Origin: Corynebacterium sp. p3-SID1145
Lineage (GTDB): Bacteria > Actinomycetota > Actinomycetes > Mycobacteriales > Mycobacteriaceae
Assembly (NCBI GenBank): GCA_025144245.1
Contig: JALXXC010000010.1
Coordinates: 1-64,000, forward strand
Reading direction: 5' to 3'
DNA length: 64,000 nt
Shown piece by piece: positions 16,346-25,343 of this stretch. Made by a program: the position numbers and the translations under genes. The stretch's first letter is position 1, and each line of letters opens with the position of its first letter. The notes beneath the pieces are model-generated. The model saw only the letters and a program-made list of their open reading frames with translations, was not told the origin of the DNA and did no database searches.

Positions 16346-17911
16346 GTGCCAAGGTTGAAGGCAATGAGCAACAAGTCTAGTCCGCCGAGTAGATCCACCC
16401 GCACTTCGACGCCGGTGAGCCGCCGTCGCCTGCGTGCGGGCACGGCCAACTCCGCTGCGCGCACACCCGCCGCGGACAAGGTGCCCACGACAATGAAGGA
16501 ACGGGTGCGCCACTACCTGCCGTTCGTGGGCATCCCGAACCTGATCGTGGTGCTCGGCATCGTCGCTGTGTGCCTGGGGACGGTCTTGTTGAGCGGCGGG
16601 CGTCTTGCCGCGATGGCATCTGCGGTGGCCGAGACGTGGTTCGTCCTCCACGGCGTGCCTGTCAGCTTCCAGGGGGTGACGCTCGGCGCGATTCCGTTGC
16701 TGCCCGCCATCGGTGTGGCGGCGCTCATTGCGTGGCGCGTGCGTGTGGCCACCCGCGACCGGGTGAGCATTCTCGACTTGTACGCGATTTTCGGCCTAGT
16801 CGTTCTCATCCCGTTCACGTTGTCCGCGGTCGCGTGGTTCATGATCGACGATGCGGCCGCGGTCTTCCCGGTCTCTCCGCCAGCGATTCACAAGGCCCTG
16901 GCTATTCCCGTGTTCGTTCATGTGGTGGGAATGATGTGCGGCATGAGCGGCCGTTTGTGGAAGGCCTTGCTGACACGTCTTGGCGCGCCTGATTCGCTTT
17001 ACGACGCCGCCCGCGCGACCATCATGCTCTCCCTCCGCCTGCTGGGGGCTGCGGCTGTCGTCTACCTGTTCCTGCTCGCCGCGGGTTACAGCAGGCTCTC
17101 CGGGCTCCTCGGGGAGTTTCCGACATTGGGGGCCGGCGGCGGTCTCGCGCTGTTCGCCTTGAGCGTGCTGTACCTGCCGAATGCGGCGCTTGCCACTCTG
17201 GGTGTTCTGCTCGGCGCTCCTTTCGACATTGCTCAGGGCGGGGTTTCCCTCTTCGGTTCGGTGCTGGTGCCCCTGCCGCCGTTCCCGCTGTTCGCGGCTA
17301 TCCCGGGAGAAGTGCCGGTGTGGGCGCCGGTACTCCTCGTGGTGCCCGCTGCGGTGATGATCCACTTTGTCCTGTCCAAGCGCCTCGGTTGGCAGGAAGT
17401 CCTGATTTCCTCTGTGTTCGTTGCAGTCCTCGCGGTGTTCGCTGGACTGATGTCCGGCGGTGAGGTCGGTGCCTATGGCTGGATCGGCATCAATCCGTGG
17501 TTCTTCGCGCTCGCAGCCGCCCTCTGGGTCGGTGTCGTCGGCGCGGCCGCCTATCTCGTCGCCCGCTTCGCGCACAAGGACACGGCTGAGCCGGAGCAGG
17601 AAGAGCCTGAAGAAGCAGATGCAGAAGAGGCAGAACCGGAAGAGCCTGAAGACGACCCTGAGGAACAGTCCGAAGAGTCCGAAGAGTCCGAAGAGTCCGA
17701 CAACGGCGCCGAGGCAGATGAGGCAGATGAGGCAGAGCAAGCTGATCTGCGAGAGGAACCGGAGGAAGAGGAACCGGAGCATGATCCCGCGGACGGGGAA
17801 ACGCAGGAGGAAGAGCAGGAAGAAGAGGAAGAGGATGACGTCGATAAGCCCGCTGCTTCTGGGGGCGGTTCGACGGCGATCTCGGTCCTGCGTGAGGACC
17901 AGCTAGACTGA
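16346..17911 (+). CDS. perM: DUF6350 integral membrane protein, PerM-like cell division protein
   Basis: A 521-residue protein: a basic cytoplasmic N-terminus of about 60 residues, eight or nine hydrophobic spans (about 70-430), and a very acidic Glu/Asp-rich C-terminal tail of about 100 residues. Its position directly before purN and purH matches mycobacterial PerM (Rv0955), an FtsB-stabilising division protein; that role is transferred by synteny. GTG 16346 is chosen because TACACT (16334-16339) ends 6 nt upstream, giving a leaderless start. The tail includes a tandem GAAGAGTCC-type repeat at 17665-17701 encoding repeated EES units. Confidence 0.75.
   Translation: MPRLKAMSNKSSPPSRSTRTSTPVSRRRLRAGTANSAARTPAADKVPTTMKERVRHYLPFVGIPNLIVVLGIVAVCLGTVLLSGGRLAAMASAVAETWFVLHGVPVSFQGVTLGAIPLLPAIGVAALIAWRVRVATRDRVSILDLYAIFGLVVLIPFTLSAVAWFMIDDAAAVFPVSPPAIHKALAIPVFVHVVGMMCGMSGRLWKALLTRLGAPDSLYDAARATIMLSLRLLGAAAVVYLFLLAAGYSRLSGLLGEFPTLGAGGGLALFALSVLYLPNAALATLGVLLGAPFDIAQGGVSLFGSVLVPLPPFPLFAAIPGEVPVWAPVLLVVPAAVMIHFVLSKRLGWQEVLISSVFVAVLAVFAGLMSGGEVGAYGWIGINPWFFALAAALWVGVVGAAAYLVARFAHKDTAEPEQEEPEEADAEEAEPEEPEDDPEEQSEESEESEESDNGAEADEADEAEQADLREEPEEEEPEHDPADGETQEEEQEEEEEDDVDKPAASGGGSTAISVLREDQLD
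17904..17909 (+). promoter_or_regulatory. -10 element (TAGACT) of purN overlapping the perM stop
   Basis: TAGACT ends 8 nt before the purN GTG and shares its last base with the perM TGA. A leaderless purN transcript starting inside the perM end would let purine genes be expressed independently of perM. Confidence 0.45.
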
Positions 17912-17917
17912 TCTTCC

Positions 17918-18508
17918 GTGGCAGAGACTTCTCAGACCTCTCAGACTTCTGTGGCGGTGCTCGTCTCCGGTTCGGGGACGTTGCTTCAGGCGATCCTGGA
18001 TAATCAGGGGGCGTACTCGGTGGACCTCGTCGTCGCCGACGTGGAATGCCCGGCGTTGGGCCGGGCCCGGGCGGCGGGCGTGCGTGCCGAGGTCGTGCCC
18101 CTTGAAGGTGACCGTGATGAATGGAACCGTCAGCTCGCTGACATGGTGGGGGACCCCGATATCGTGGTCTCCGCAGGATTCATGAAGATTGTGGGGGAGG
18201 CTTTCCTCAATCGCTTCGAGGGGCGGCTCATTAACACCCACCCAGCGCTGCTGCCCGCCTTCCCGGGGGCGCACGCGGTGCGCGACGCGCTCGCGTACGG
18301 CGTGAAGGTCACCGGAACCACTGTCCACTACATCGATGCCGGCGTGGACACCGGCGAGATCATCGCCCAGCGCGCGGTCGACGTGCGCGCGGGGGAGACT
18401 GAAGAAGATTTGCACGAACGCATCAAGGAAGTGGAGCGCGCTCTCATCGTGGACACGCTGAACCGCGCCGAAACCTCAACAACCGGAAAGGTCGAATTTC
18501 CAGCATGA
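17918..18508 (+). CDS. purN: Phosphoribosylglycinamide formyltransferase
   Basis: A 196-residue GAR transformylase, step 3 of purine synthesis, using 10-formyl-THF. Motifs: [14 protein letters not shown] (phosphate loop), [13 protein letters not shown], the signature with catalytic Asn and His in [17 protein letters not shown], and the Asp in VDTGEIIAQ. The N-terminus carries a TSQTSQTS repeat not needed for the fold. It overlaps purH by 4 nt (ATGA), so the two are translationally coupled. Confidence 0.96.
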   Translation: MAETSQTSQTSVAVLVSGSGTLLQAILDNQGAYSVDLVVADVECPALGRARAAGVRAEVVPLEGDRDEWNRQLADMVGDPDIVVSAGFMKIVGEAFLNRFEGRLINTHPALLPAFPGAHAVRDALAYGVKVTGTTVHYIDAGVDTGEIIAQRAVDVRAGETEEDLHERIKEVERALIVDTLNRAETSTTGKVEFPA

Positions 18509-20025
18509 GCACCCGCACCCCCATCAAGCGCGCACTGATCAGCGTCTATGACAAGACCGGAATCGAAGAGCTCGCGTCCGCGCTTTCCGAGGCCGGGGTG
18601 GAGATCGTCTCCACCGGCTCCACCGCACAGCGCATCAAGGATACCGGCGCGAACGTGACCGAGGTGGCGGAGCTCACCGGCTTCCCCGAGGTTCTCGAGG
18701 GCCGCGTGAAAACGCTGCACCCTCGAGTGCACGCTGGCATCCTCGCAGATCTGCGGAAGGACGACCACGCGAAGCAGATTGAGGAGCTCGGCGTGAAGCC
18801 GTTCGAGCTCGTCGTGGTGAACCTCTACCCGTTCTCCGAGACGGTGGCTTCGGGCGCGAGCTTCGACGAGGTCGTCGAAATGATCGACATCGGCGGCCCC
18901 TCCATGGTGCGCGCGGCGGCCAAGAACCATCCGTCCGTCGCCGTCGTCGTCGACCCGGCCAAGTACGGGGAAGTCGCTGAGGCCGTCAAGAACGGTGGTT
19001 TCGACGAAGAGCAGCGCCGCCAGCTTGCCGCTGACGCGTTCGCGCACACGGCACAGTACGATGCGGCTGTTTCAACCTGGTTCGACGAGCAGCTGGGCAG
19101 CTCCACCACGCTGCGTTACGGCGAGAACCCGCACCAATCCGCAAGCCTCATTTCCGACGGAACTGGATTGGCGGGCGCGACCCAGCACGGCGGCAAGGAA
19201 ATGTCCTACAACAACTACCAGGACGCCGACGCCGCATGGCGTGCTTGCTGGGACCACGAGCGCCCCTGCGTGGCCGTGATCAAGCACGCCAACCCGTGCG
19301 GGATCGCGGTGTCCGACACATCGATCGCCGACGCCCACGCCAAGGCCCACGCGTGCGACCCGGTCAGCGCCTACGGCGGCGTGATCGCGGCCAACCGCGA
19401 GGTCACCTTGGAGATGGCGGAGCAGGTAAAGCCGATCTTCACCGAGGTCATTATCGCGCCGAGCATCGCTGACGACGCTCTCGAGCTGCTGCAGACCAAG
19501 AAGAACCTCCGTATTCTCACCGCGGAGAAGCCGGAGCGGGAAGGCAAGGAGATCAAGCACATCTCCGGCGGCACGCTCATCCAGGACCGCGACATCTACC
19601 AGGCGGAAGGGGACAACCCGGAGAATTGGACTCTCGCCGCTGGTGAGGCAGCCGACGAGAAGACCCTGGCTGACCTTAAATTCGCGTGGAATGCGATCCG
19701 CTGCGTGAAGTCCAACGCCATCCTGATCGCCCGCGACGGTGCGGCAGTCGGCGTGGGTATGGGGCAGGTCAACCGCGTCGATTCCGCGAAGCTCGCCGTC
19801 GACCGCGCGAACACTCTCGACGAAGGCCGTAACCGCACCAACGGCGCCGTCGCCGCTTCGGATGCGTTCTTCCCGTTCGCCGACGGTTTCCAGATTCTCG
19901 CCGACGCAGGTGTGTCCGCTGTTGTTCAGCCGGGCGGCTCTATCCGCGATGAAGAGGTCGTCGCGGCGGCGAATGAAGCCGGAGTCACCATGTACTTCAC
20001 TGGTACGCGCCACTTCTCCCACTAA
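18505..20025 (+). CDS. purH: Bifunctional AICAR transformylase/IMP cyclohydrolase
   Basis: A 506-residue enzyme for the last two purine steps. The N-terminal MGS-like IMP cyclohydrolase domain (1-190) includes [15 protein letters not shown] and STGSTA; the AICAR transformylase domain follows with [21 protein letters not shown] (Lys-His catalytic pair) and [12 protein letters not shown]. Complete and typical; the C-terminus FTGTRHFSH is the normal family ending. Confidence 0.97.
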   Translation: MSTRTPIKRALISVYDKTGIEELASALSEAGVEIVSTGSTAQRIKDTGANVTEVAELTGFPEVLEGRVKTLHPRVHAGILADLRKDDHAKQIEELGVKPFELVVVNLYPFSETVASGASFDEVVEMIDIGGPSMVRAAAKNHPSVAVVVDPAKYGEVAEAVKNGGFDEEQRRQLAADAFAHTAQYDAAVSTWFDEQLGSSTTLRYGENPHQSASLISDGTGLAGATQHGGKEMSYNNYQDADAAWRACWDHERPCVAVIKHANPCGIAVSDTSIADAHAKAHACDPVSAYGGVIAANREVTLEMAEQVKPIFTEVIIAPSIADDALELLQTKKNLRILTAEKPEREGKEIKHISGGTLIQDRDIYQAEGDNPENWTLAAGEAADEKTLADLKFAWNAIRCVKSNAILIARDGAAVGVGMGQVNRVDSAKLAVDRANTLDEGRNRTNGAVAASDAFFPFADGFQILADAGVSAVVQPGGSIRDEEVVAAANEAGVTMYFTGTRHFSH

Positions 20026-20073
20026 ACTAGGGTTTTTGAAAGACAATTTCACGCTGACTGAAGGACAACCCAG

Positions 20074-20637
20074 GTGAGTATTCCGACGTGGGGCGGCCCC
20101 GAGCCGCAGCACCAGCCGACACTCGAGCAGCAGACGAGCACCAGCACCGCAGCTGGGAGCGGGGACAGTAACAAAACCAATAACAACACCGCCCTGATCA
20201 TCGTCAGCATTCTCGCGGCGCTGCTGGCTCTCGCTCTCGCCGGCTTCTCAGTGTTCTACTTCCTGTCGGGCTCCAATTCCGGAAGCACGACCGACGACGT
20301 GGCAGCGATGTCGAGCATCTCCGCCGCGCCCGCCCCAGCGTCGAAGTCCACGGTGACCGAGACTGTGGATGCCCCGGCACCGAAGAAGGAGAAGGCGAGT
20401 GCCAAGTGCGACTACTCGTCGTGGGATGTCACGGACCCGAACGTAACCACGGCCGGGTTCGCCAAGAATGTCTTCAACGACTTTAAGTCCGCGTGCCGTG
20501 AGGAGGGCTCGCCCAACGTGACGCTTGTCGACGTCTACAGCCCCTCCACGCAGAAGAATTACACGATGACTTGCCGGGAACGTGACGGCCAAGTTGTGTG
20601 CACCGGCGGGCGCAACGCCGCCGTCTACATCTCGTGA
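20074..20637 (+). CDS. Membrane-anchored protein of unknown function
   Basis: A 187-residue protein I do not recognise. It has a Gln/Thr/Ser-rich cytoplasmic head (1-40), one transmembrane helix (about 41-65), a Pro/Ala/Ser-rich linker and a ~80-residue extracytoplasmic domain with four cysteines (KCDYSSW, SACREE, MTCRE, VVCTGG), which could form two disulfides. The GTG at 20074 has AAGGAC upstream. It overlaps the lipoprotein gene that follows by 4 nt (GTGA), so the two probably act together at the envelope. Confidence 0.7.
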   Translation: MSIPTWGGPEPQHQPTLEQQTSTSTAAGSGDSNKTNNNTALIIVSILAALLALALAGFSVFYFLSGSNSGSTTDDVAAMSSISAAPAPASKSTVTETVDAPAPKKEKASAKCDYSSWDVTDPNVTTAGFAKNVFNDFKSACREEGSPNVTLVDVYSPSTQKNYTMTCRERDGQVVCTGGRNAAVYIS

Positions 20638-21521
20638 CATACCTGAGAAAGACACTGGCACTGTCCGTGGGAGTGGCCGCCTTGGCCGCGGGAGCTGCCG
20701 CATGCACGATCGGGGAACCCTTGGACGAGCCCAGCACTGAACCCGTCGAAATCGTCACCGTCACCGAGACGGCCGCTGACGGGGGAGGAGCGGCCCAGTC
20801 CCCCTCACCGTCAATGTCACCGTCGGATGATCCGATCGCGGCGCTGACTGAAGCAGTGGACAACGTAATCGCCGCATACGGGGGCCGGGCCGCTCTCGCT
20901 GTCTCGGGGGACCAGGAGTATTCTGCCGGCGACACAACGGGCTTCGCCTCCTGGTCCACGATGAAGGTTCCGGTGGCGATCGCGGCCCTCAACAGCCACC
21001 CGGAGATGACAGTCGAGGCCGCCAATGCCATTCAGGCCTCCGACAACGGTGCGGCCGATATGCTGTGGAACGCGACCACGCCTGAAGCAGTCGAAGCAGT
21101 GCTGGCGGAAGGGCACAGCCCGGTGGCTGTTGAACGCAACGTCACGCGCCCGGGTTTCTCCGCCTTCGGTCAGACGCAGTGGACGGTCGACGAGCAGGCC
21201 CGGTTCGCCTCCCACCTCAGTTGCGTGGCCGGGGCAGGGCCTGTGCTCGAGCACATGGGCAACCTGACTGCCGGGGGCAACTACGGCCTTGGCACCCTGC
21301 CGGGGGCCCGGCTTAAAGGGGGATGGGGGCCGTCGATAAGCGGAGCGTACGAGGTGCGCCAATTAGGCCTCGTACCTGATGCGAATGGTCGTCAGATCGC
21401 CGTCGCTATCGCGGCGAGCGCAGCTGATGGCACTTACGAGAGCGGCCAGGCAATGCTCACGCAGCTGGCCGCGGATCTCACCGGCGTGCTCGACACCGCG
21501 CCGGCTGCGGTCTGCCAATAA
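20634..21521 (+). CDS. Lipoprotein with class A beta-lactamase-like serine hydrolase motifs
   Basis: A 295-residue predicted lipoprotein: the signal runs into GAAAC with Cys24 as the lipid anchor. The catalytic signatures of the penicilloyl-serine fold are visible: S108-T-M-K111 (SxxK), S136-D-N138 (SDN), and KGG near residue 237. No obvious class A omega-loop ExxLN is seen, so a peptidase/transpeptidase-like or non-hydrolytic role is as likely as beta-lactamase activity. The GTG start overlaps the stop of the membrane protein upstream, implying a two-gene unit after purH. Confidence 0.7.
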   Translation: MTYLRKTLALSVGVAALAAGAAACTIGEPLDEPSTEPVEIVTVTETAADGGGAAQSPSPSMSPSDDPIAALTEAVDNVIAAYGGRAALAVSGDQEYSAGDTTGFASWSTMKVPVAIAALNSHPEMTVEAANAIQASDNGAADMLWNATTPEAVEAVLAEGHSPVAVERNVTRPGFSAFGQTQWTVDEQARFASHLSCVAGAGPVLEHMGNLTAGGNYGLGTLPGARLKGGWGPSISGAYEVRQLGLVPDANGRQIAVAIAASAADGTYESGQAMLTQLAADLTGVLDTAPAAVCQ

Positions 21522-21558
21522 AAAATCTCCCCGCCTCCGAAAATCGGAAGCGGGGAGA
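21518..21558 (-). terminator. Rho-independent terminator of the rpmB-rpmG-rpsN-rpsR operon
   Basis: Leftward: a long GC-rich stem CTCCCCGCTTCCGA / TCGGAGGCGGGGAG around a TTTT-containing loop, then ATTTTTTATT. It lies 36 bp after the rpsR stop and abuts the stop of the convergent lipoprotein gene. There is no U-run rightward, so it serves the ribosomal operon. Confidence 0.9.
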
Positions 21559-21593
21559 CGTCGAACTCTACGCTGTCGAAGTCAACCGGGAAT

Positions 21594-21842
21594 TTAGCGG
21601 CTGGTGAACGGCAGCAGAGCCATCTCGCGTGCGTTCTTCACAGCGGTAGCGACCTGGCGCTGCTGCTGCGGCGTCAGGCCGGTGACGCGACGCGAACGGA
21701 TCTTGTGGCGGTCGGAGATGAACAGACGCAAGGTCTCAATGTCCTTGTAGTCCACAGCTTCGATGCCCTTGGCCTTGAGCGGGTTCTTCTTCGGGCGGCG
21801 GGACTGCTCCATCCGCACCTTGCGGTTGTTATTGCGCTTCAT
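21594..21842 (-). CDS. rpsR: 30S ribosomal protein S18
   Basis: An 82-residue S18 with [25 protein letters not shown], the family core that contacts 16S rRNA on the platform. No cysteine pair is present, so this is the zinc-independent form. It is the last gene of a tight leftward operon rpmB-rpmG-rpsN-rpsR, and the terminator follows it. Confidence 0.96.
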   Translation of the reverse strand: MKRNNNRKVRMEQSRRPKKNPLKAKGIEAVDYKDIETLRLFISDRHKIRSRRVTGLTPQQQRQVATAVKNAREMALLPFTSR

Positions 21843-21860
21843 TTACATGCACTCCCTTGC

Positions 21861-22166
21861 TTACCACGAGGACTTGCGGACGCCCGGCAGCTCACCGCGG
21901 TGGGCCATCTCGCGCATACGGACGCGGGAGAGGCCGAACTTGCGGAGGTAGCCGCGGGGGCGGCCGTCGTGCGAGTCGCGGTTACGGACGCGAGCCGGGG
22001 AGGCATCGCGCGGCTGACGGTTGAGCTCAAACTGAGCCTCGAGACGGTCCTCGTCGGACGTCTCCGGGTTGCGGATGATCGCCTTGAGCTCCTGGCGGCG
22101 CTCAGCGTAACGCTCGACGATCTCCTTGCGCTTCTCGTTCTTAGCGATCTTGGACTTCTTCGCCAT
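21861..22166 (-). CDS. rpsN: 30S ribosomal protein S14, zinc-independent form
   Basis: A 101-residue S14 of the long type: [13 protein letters not shown] at the N-terminus and [21 protein letters not shown] at the C-terminus. The CxxC zinc ribbon of the short form is absent. In mycobacteria the paralogous operon of C-minus S14, S18, L28 and L33 is Zur-repressed; whether that applies here is inference. Confidence 0.97.
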   Translation of the reverse strand: MAKKSKIAKNEKRKEIVERYAERRQELKAIIRNPETSDEDRLEAQFELNRQPRDASPARVRNRDSHDGRPRGYLRKFGLSRVRMREMAHRGELPGVRKSSW

Positions 22167-22168
22167 TC

Positions 22169-22333
22169 TTATCGCTCCTCGCGGAATTCAACGTGCTTGC
22201 GCGCAACCGGATCGTACTTCTTCAGGGAAATACGGTCCGGGTTATTGCGCTTGTTCTTACGGGTGACGTAGGTGTAGCCGGTGCCCGCGGTGCTCTTGAG
22301 CTTGATGATCGGGCGGATATCGTTACGTGCCAT
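22169..22333 (-). CDS. rpmG: 50S ribosomal protein L33, zinc-independent form
   Basis: A 54-residue protein starting [17 protein letters not shown] and ending [12 protein letters not shown]. It has the L33 core [22 protein letters not shown] but no cysteines, so it is the C-minus form. It starts 3 bp after the rpmB stop and ends 2 bp before the rpsN start. Confidence 0.97.
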   Translation of the reverse strand: MARNDIRPIIKLKSTAGTGYTYVTRKNKRNNPDRISLKKYDPVARKHVEFREER

Positions 22334-22336
22334 GAG

Positions 22337-22573
22337 CTAGATCTTCTCCCCTCGGGCGCGGATCTGAGCAACAACAGACTCGATGCCGTCGCGGTCGATG
22401 ATCTTCAGACCCTTGGTGGAAACATTGAGCGTGATGGTACGGCCCTCGGAGGGCAGGTAGAAACGCCGCTTCTGCACGTTGGGGTTCCAACGGCGCGAGT
22501 GGCGGCGGTGCGAGTGAGACACGGTTTTGCCGAAAGACGGCTTCTTTCCCGTGACCTGGCAATATGCCGACAT
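22337..22573 (-). CDS. rpmB: 50S ribosomal protein L28
   Basis: A 78-residue L28: [16 protein letters not shown], then [14 protein letters not shown] and the C-terminal [12 protein letters not shown]. Only Cys5 of the zinc-ribbon cysteines is present, so the metal site is lost. It is first in the four-gene operon. The 227 bp upstream, to the permease gene, shows no second gene and no clear Zur palindrome. Confidence 0.97.
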   Translation of the reverse strand: MSAYCQVTGKKPSFGKTVSHSHRRHSRRWNPNVQKRRFYLPSEGRTITLNVSTKGLKIIDRDGIESVVAQIRARGEKI

Positions 22574-22800
22574 GGTTACTTCTTTCTCCTAGCCGCTTGA
22601 GCCACGGAGACTATGAGGAGGACGCCGCGCTCTTAAGCAGGTTATCGGCCAGAAATGTGAGGAAGGCCGTGGTGCTCGAGGGCGTCGCAAGTCACCGGTT
22701 GACTAAGCGTAAACGTGTACTTCGACAACAGCGAGAGTAAACACTACACGCGCAAGGCCTCATTTCATAATCGCTACCGCGCTTATCGACGAGCCTCCGT

Positions 22801-23928
22801 TCAGCTCGCAACCATCAATGCCCCGAGAGGGGCCGCGACAGCGAAAGGCATGAGACATGCGCCGCGGACGGCCACGTCCTTCCATGCGACCGTGACCCCC
22901 GCCCGCTGTAGCTGATCGTGCCAGAGCAGCGTGGCGAGCGACGCCCACGGCGTCACGATGGGCCCGCAGTTGACACCTATTAGTAGGGCAATGATCTGCT
23001 GCGGAGTCTGCGCGGACGGTTCCAGCAGGAGGTAGGCCGGCAAATTATTCACCGCATTCGCCGCTACTGCGCCTGCCGCGGCGAGCGGAACTGGGTCGAG
23101 CTCCCCGAATTCAATCCCGGCGGCAATTGCGGCGGCGGAGGCGCACGAGAAGGTGGCGGCCAAGACGATTGAGAACCACGGAACGAGATTGCTTCTGCGG
23201 TGGTTCTTTCCAGCTGCCGCGTAGAGCACTGCTGCGGCGACCGTACTGACAAGCCAGTAGGGGAGCACCAGTAGCGCCGGAGGGATGGCCGCCAGCACGG
23301 CGAGCGCCATCCTCAAGGCGGGGCTGCTCGCCGCTTCGTTTTCTGTCCGCGGACTCGGCGCAGGTTCGTCCGCGGCAAGAACATAGGCCAGCCAGGACGC
23401 GGCCACGGCGACGAGGAGCGCCGCGGTAGCCGGGGCGGCGGCCATTCGCATATATGCGGTCTCCGACGCGATGTGGGCTGACCCGGCGGCGAGAAGATTG
23501 GTCAGGTTCGACACTGGCAAAAGCAGCGAGCCGAGGTTGGCTATCCACACCACGGCGAATGCGACTGGCACCACCTTCAGCCCGTTTCTGCGCGCCAGGG
23601 CCACCGCCATCGGGGTGATCATGATCGCTGTCGTGTCGAGAGAGAGGAAGATCGTGGAGATCGCCGAGATGGCGACAATGCCGGACCAGAGTGCCCACGG
23701 CGACCGTGTCCACCGCTCAAGTCCGCGCGCGACTGCCTCGAATGCTCCGGCGGCGGACGCTAGATTCACAGTCACGGACATTCCCGCGACGAACAGCAGC
23801 ACCGGGGCCAGCCGCAGCGCGAGAGCGAGCAGGGCTTGGGGCTCGGTGACGGCGAGGAAGATAGCGCTCGGAGCGAGCATGGCTGCGCACACGGCCCAGC
23901 GAAGCAGCGATTTCGGGATAGTGTCCAT
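22801..23928 (-). CDS. ArsB/NhaD/SLC13-like anion or cation permease
   Basis: A 375-residue transporter with about 10 hydrophobic spans. It belongs to the ion transporter superfamily: SLDTTAIMITPMAVALARR and NLGSLLLPVSNLTNLLAAG resemble the first re-entrant loop of ArsB/SLC13, and AVNNLPAYLLL with GVNCGPIVTPWASLATLLW the second. Substrate cannot be told; arsenite, dicarboxylate and sodium/proton exchangers share these motifs. It is divergent from rpmE2 and lies upstream of rpmB on the same strand. ATG 23928 is used; GTG 23931 is an alternative. Confidence 0.78.
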   Translation of the reverse strand: MDTIPKSLLRWAVCAAMLAPSAIFLAVTEPQALLALALRLAPVLLFVAGMSVTVNLASAAGAFEAVARGLERWTRSPWALWSGIVAISAISTIFLSLDTTAIMITPMAVALARRNGLKVVPVAFAVVWIANLGSLLLPVSNLTNLLAAGSAHIASETAYMRMAAAPATAALLVAVAASWLAYVLAADEPAPSPRTENEAASSPALRMALAVLAAIPPALLVLPYWLVSTVAAAVLYAAAGKNHRRSNLVPWFSIVLAATFSCASAAAIAAGIEFGELDPVPLAAAGAVAANAVNNLPAYLLLEPSAQTPQQIIALLIGVNCGPIVTPWASLATLLWHDQLQRAGVTVAWKDVAVRGACLMPFAVAAPLGALMVAS

Positions 23929-24067
23929 CACCTGTACTATGTATCAAGTTGTCCGATCAGGCGTATTCGCGCTGCTCGGATAAAGACCATTTTCGCACCC
24001 AACTCAGGCACGATCCGGGGTACCCCGCGAACCGACCTGAAGTATCAATCCTGAGGGAAACGAAGAG

Positions 24068-24340
24068 ATGAAGAAAGATATCCACCCTGATTACCACCCG
24101 GTGATCTTCCAGGACGCAGGTACTGGCCACCAGTTCCTGACCCGTTCCACCGCAACCTCCGGCCGTACCGCCCAGTGGGAGGACGGCAATGAGTACCCGC
24201 TCATCGTCGTCGACGTGACCAGCGAGTCGCACCCGTTCTGGACCGGCGCACAGCGCGTTATGGACACCGCTGGCCGTGTTGAGAAGTTCAACCGCCGCTT
24301 CGGCGGCATGGCCCGCCGCAAGAAGAAGTCCGCTAACTAG
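24068..24340 (+). CDS. rpmE2: 50S ribosomal protein L31 type B
   Basis: A 90-residue L31[17 protein letters not shown], then [26 protein letters not shown], the type B core. The zinc-binding cysteines of type A L31 are absent. GAGGGAAACG lies just upstream of the ATG. Followed after 33 bp by rpmF; both end before a strong terminator. Confidence 0.97.
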   Translation: MKKDIHPDYHPVIFQDAGTGHQFLTRSTATSGRTAQWEDGNEYPLIVVDVTSESHPFWTGAQRVMDTAGRVEKFNRRFGGMARRKKKSAN

Positions 24341-24373
24341 CGCGAGATACCCCGGTAAAGGAGGAAATACACT

Positions 24374-24547
24374 ATGGCAACCCCGAAGTTCCGCAAGTCC
24401 CGCTCGAACACGCACCACCGCCGTTCGCAGTGGAAGGCTGACAACGCCGCTCTGCAGGAGGTCAAGATCGACGGCCAGACCGTGCGTATCCCGCGCCGCC
24501 TGATCAAGGCTGCCGAGCAGGGCCTGATCGACGTCGAGCAGTTCTAA
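24374..24547 (+). CDS. rpmF: 50S ribosomal protein L32
   Basis: A 57-residue protein starting [17 protein letters not shown], with [12 protein letters not shown] and ending GLIDVEQF. This is the short cysteine-free actinobacterial L32. AAAGGAGG is upstream of the ATG. Its position before the MprA-like regulator matches mycobacterial gene order. Confidence 0.97.
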   Translation: MATPKFRKSRSNTHHRRSQWKADNAALQEVKIDGQTVRIPRRLIKAAEQGLIDVEQF

Positions 24548-24574
24548 GAGCTGAAAAACTGCCTGACTTTTTGA

Positions 24575-24608
24575 ACCGGCCGCCGATATTCCGGCGGCCG
24601 GTCTTTTC
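24575..24608 (+). terminator. Rho-independent terminator after rpmF
   Basis: ACCGGCCGCCG, a 6-nt ATATTC loop, the perfect complement CGGCGGCCGGT, then CTTTTC. An 11-bp perfect stem closes the rpmE2-rpmF unit 28 bp after the rpmF stop. Confidence 0.92.
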
Positions 24609-24641
24609 ATATCTGTGCTGCAAATTGCCATAATGGGAATT

Positions 24642-25343
24642 ATGAAAATTCTGGTGGTCGACGACGAGCAGGCCGTCCGTGAATCCCTGCGACGCTCCCT
24701 CAAATTCAATGGATACGAGGTTGCGCTGGCGGAAGACGGTGTTGAAGCTCTCGCCGCCATCGAGAAGGAGCAGCCGGATCTGACCATTCTGGATGTGATG
24801 ATGCCGCGTCTCGACGGGCTCGGGGTGTGCCGTGAATTGCGCTCCACCGGGTACGACCGGCCCATCCTCATGCTCACCGCCCGGGACGGTGTAGCTGAGC
24901 GGGTCGCCGGCCTGGATGCTGGCGCAGATGACTACCTGCCCAAGCCTTTCGCTCTTGAAGAGTTGCTGGCGCGCGTGCGCTCGCTCCTGCGCCGTGCTCA
25001 AGCCGACACCGTGATGCCGGCGAACAATGGTCCGGCGGCGGAGCTGGTTTTCGAGGATTTGCGGCTTGACGCGATCACCCGGGATGTCTACCGCGGTGAC
25101 CGTCACGTCTCGCTCACCCGCAGGGAATTCTCACTGATGGAATTGCTCCTGCGAAATCCCCGCCGCGTATTGTCCCGGCAGAAGATCCTCGAGGAGGTCT
25201 GGGGCTACGAGTTCCCGTCCTCGGGCAACGCCCTCGAAGTATACATCGGCTATTTGCGCCGTAAGACGGAGGCTGGCGGCGAATCCCGCTTCATTCACAC
25301 TGTCCGCGGCGTCGGCTACGTGCTGCGGGAGACCGCTCCGTGA
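24642..25343 (+). CDS. Response regulator, OmpR family (MprA/CgtR2-like)
   Basis: A 233-residue two-domain regulator. The receiver (1-120) shows VVDDE, phospho-acceptor Asp in [12 protein letters not shown], the Thr of LMLTARD and the Lys of LPKPF; the C-terminal winged helix includes [17 protein letters not shown] and [11 protein letters not shown]. Synteny with the kinase, HtrA, MoaB-like and MscL genes matches mycobacterial MprAB-PepD and C. glutamicum CgtRS2, an envelope-stress system. ATG 24642 follows CATAAT by 7 nt, so the transcript is probably leaderless. Confidence 0.93.
   Translation: MKILVVDDEQAVRESLRRSLKFNGYEVALAEDGVEALAAIEKEQPDLTILDVMMPRLDGLGVCRELRSTGYDRPILMLTARDGVAERVAGLDAGADDYLPKPFALEELLARVRSLLRRAQADTVMPANNGPAAELVFEDLRLDAITRDVYRGDRHVSLTRREFSLMELLLRNPRRVLSRQKILEEVWGYEFPSSGNALEVYIGYLRRKTEAGGESRFIHTVRGVGYVLRETAP

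Noticed and set aside
22574..22800. Zur box or small gene between the permease and rpmB
   Set aside because: TCATTTCATAATCG resembles half a Zur site, but no palindrome is present. No tRNA-like fold or convincing small ORF is seen in the 227 bp.
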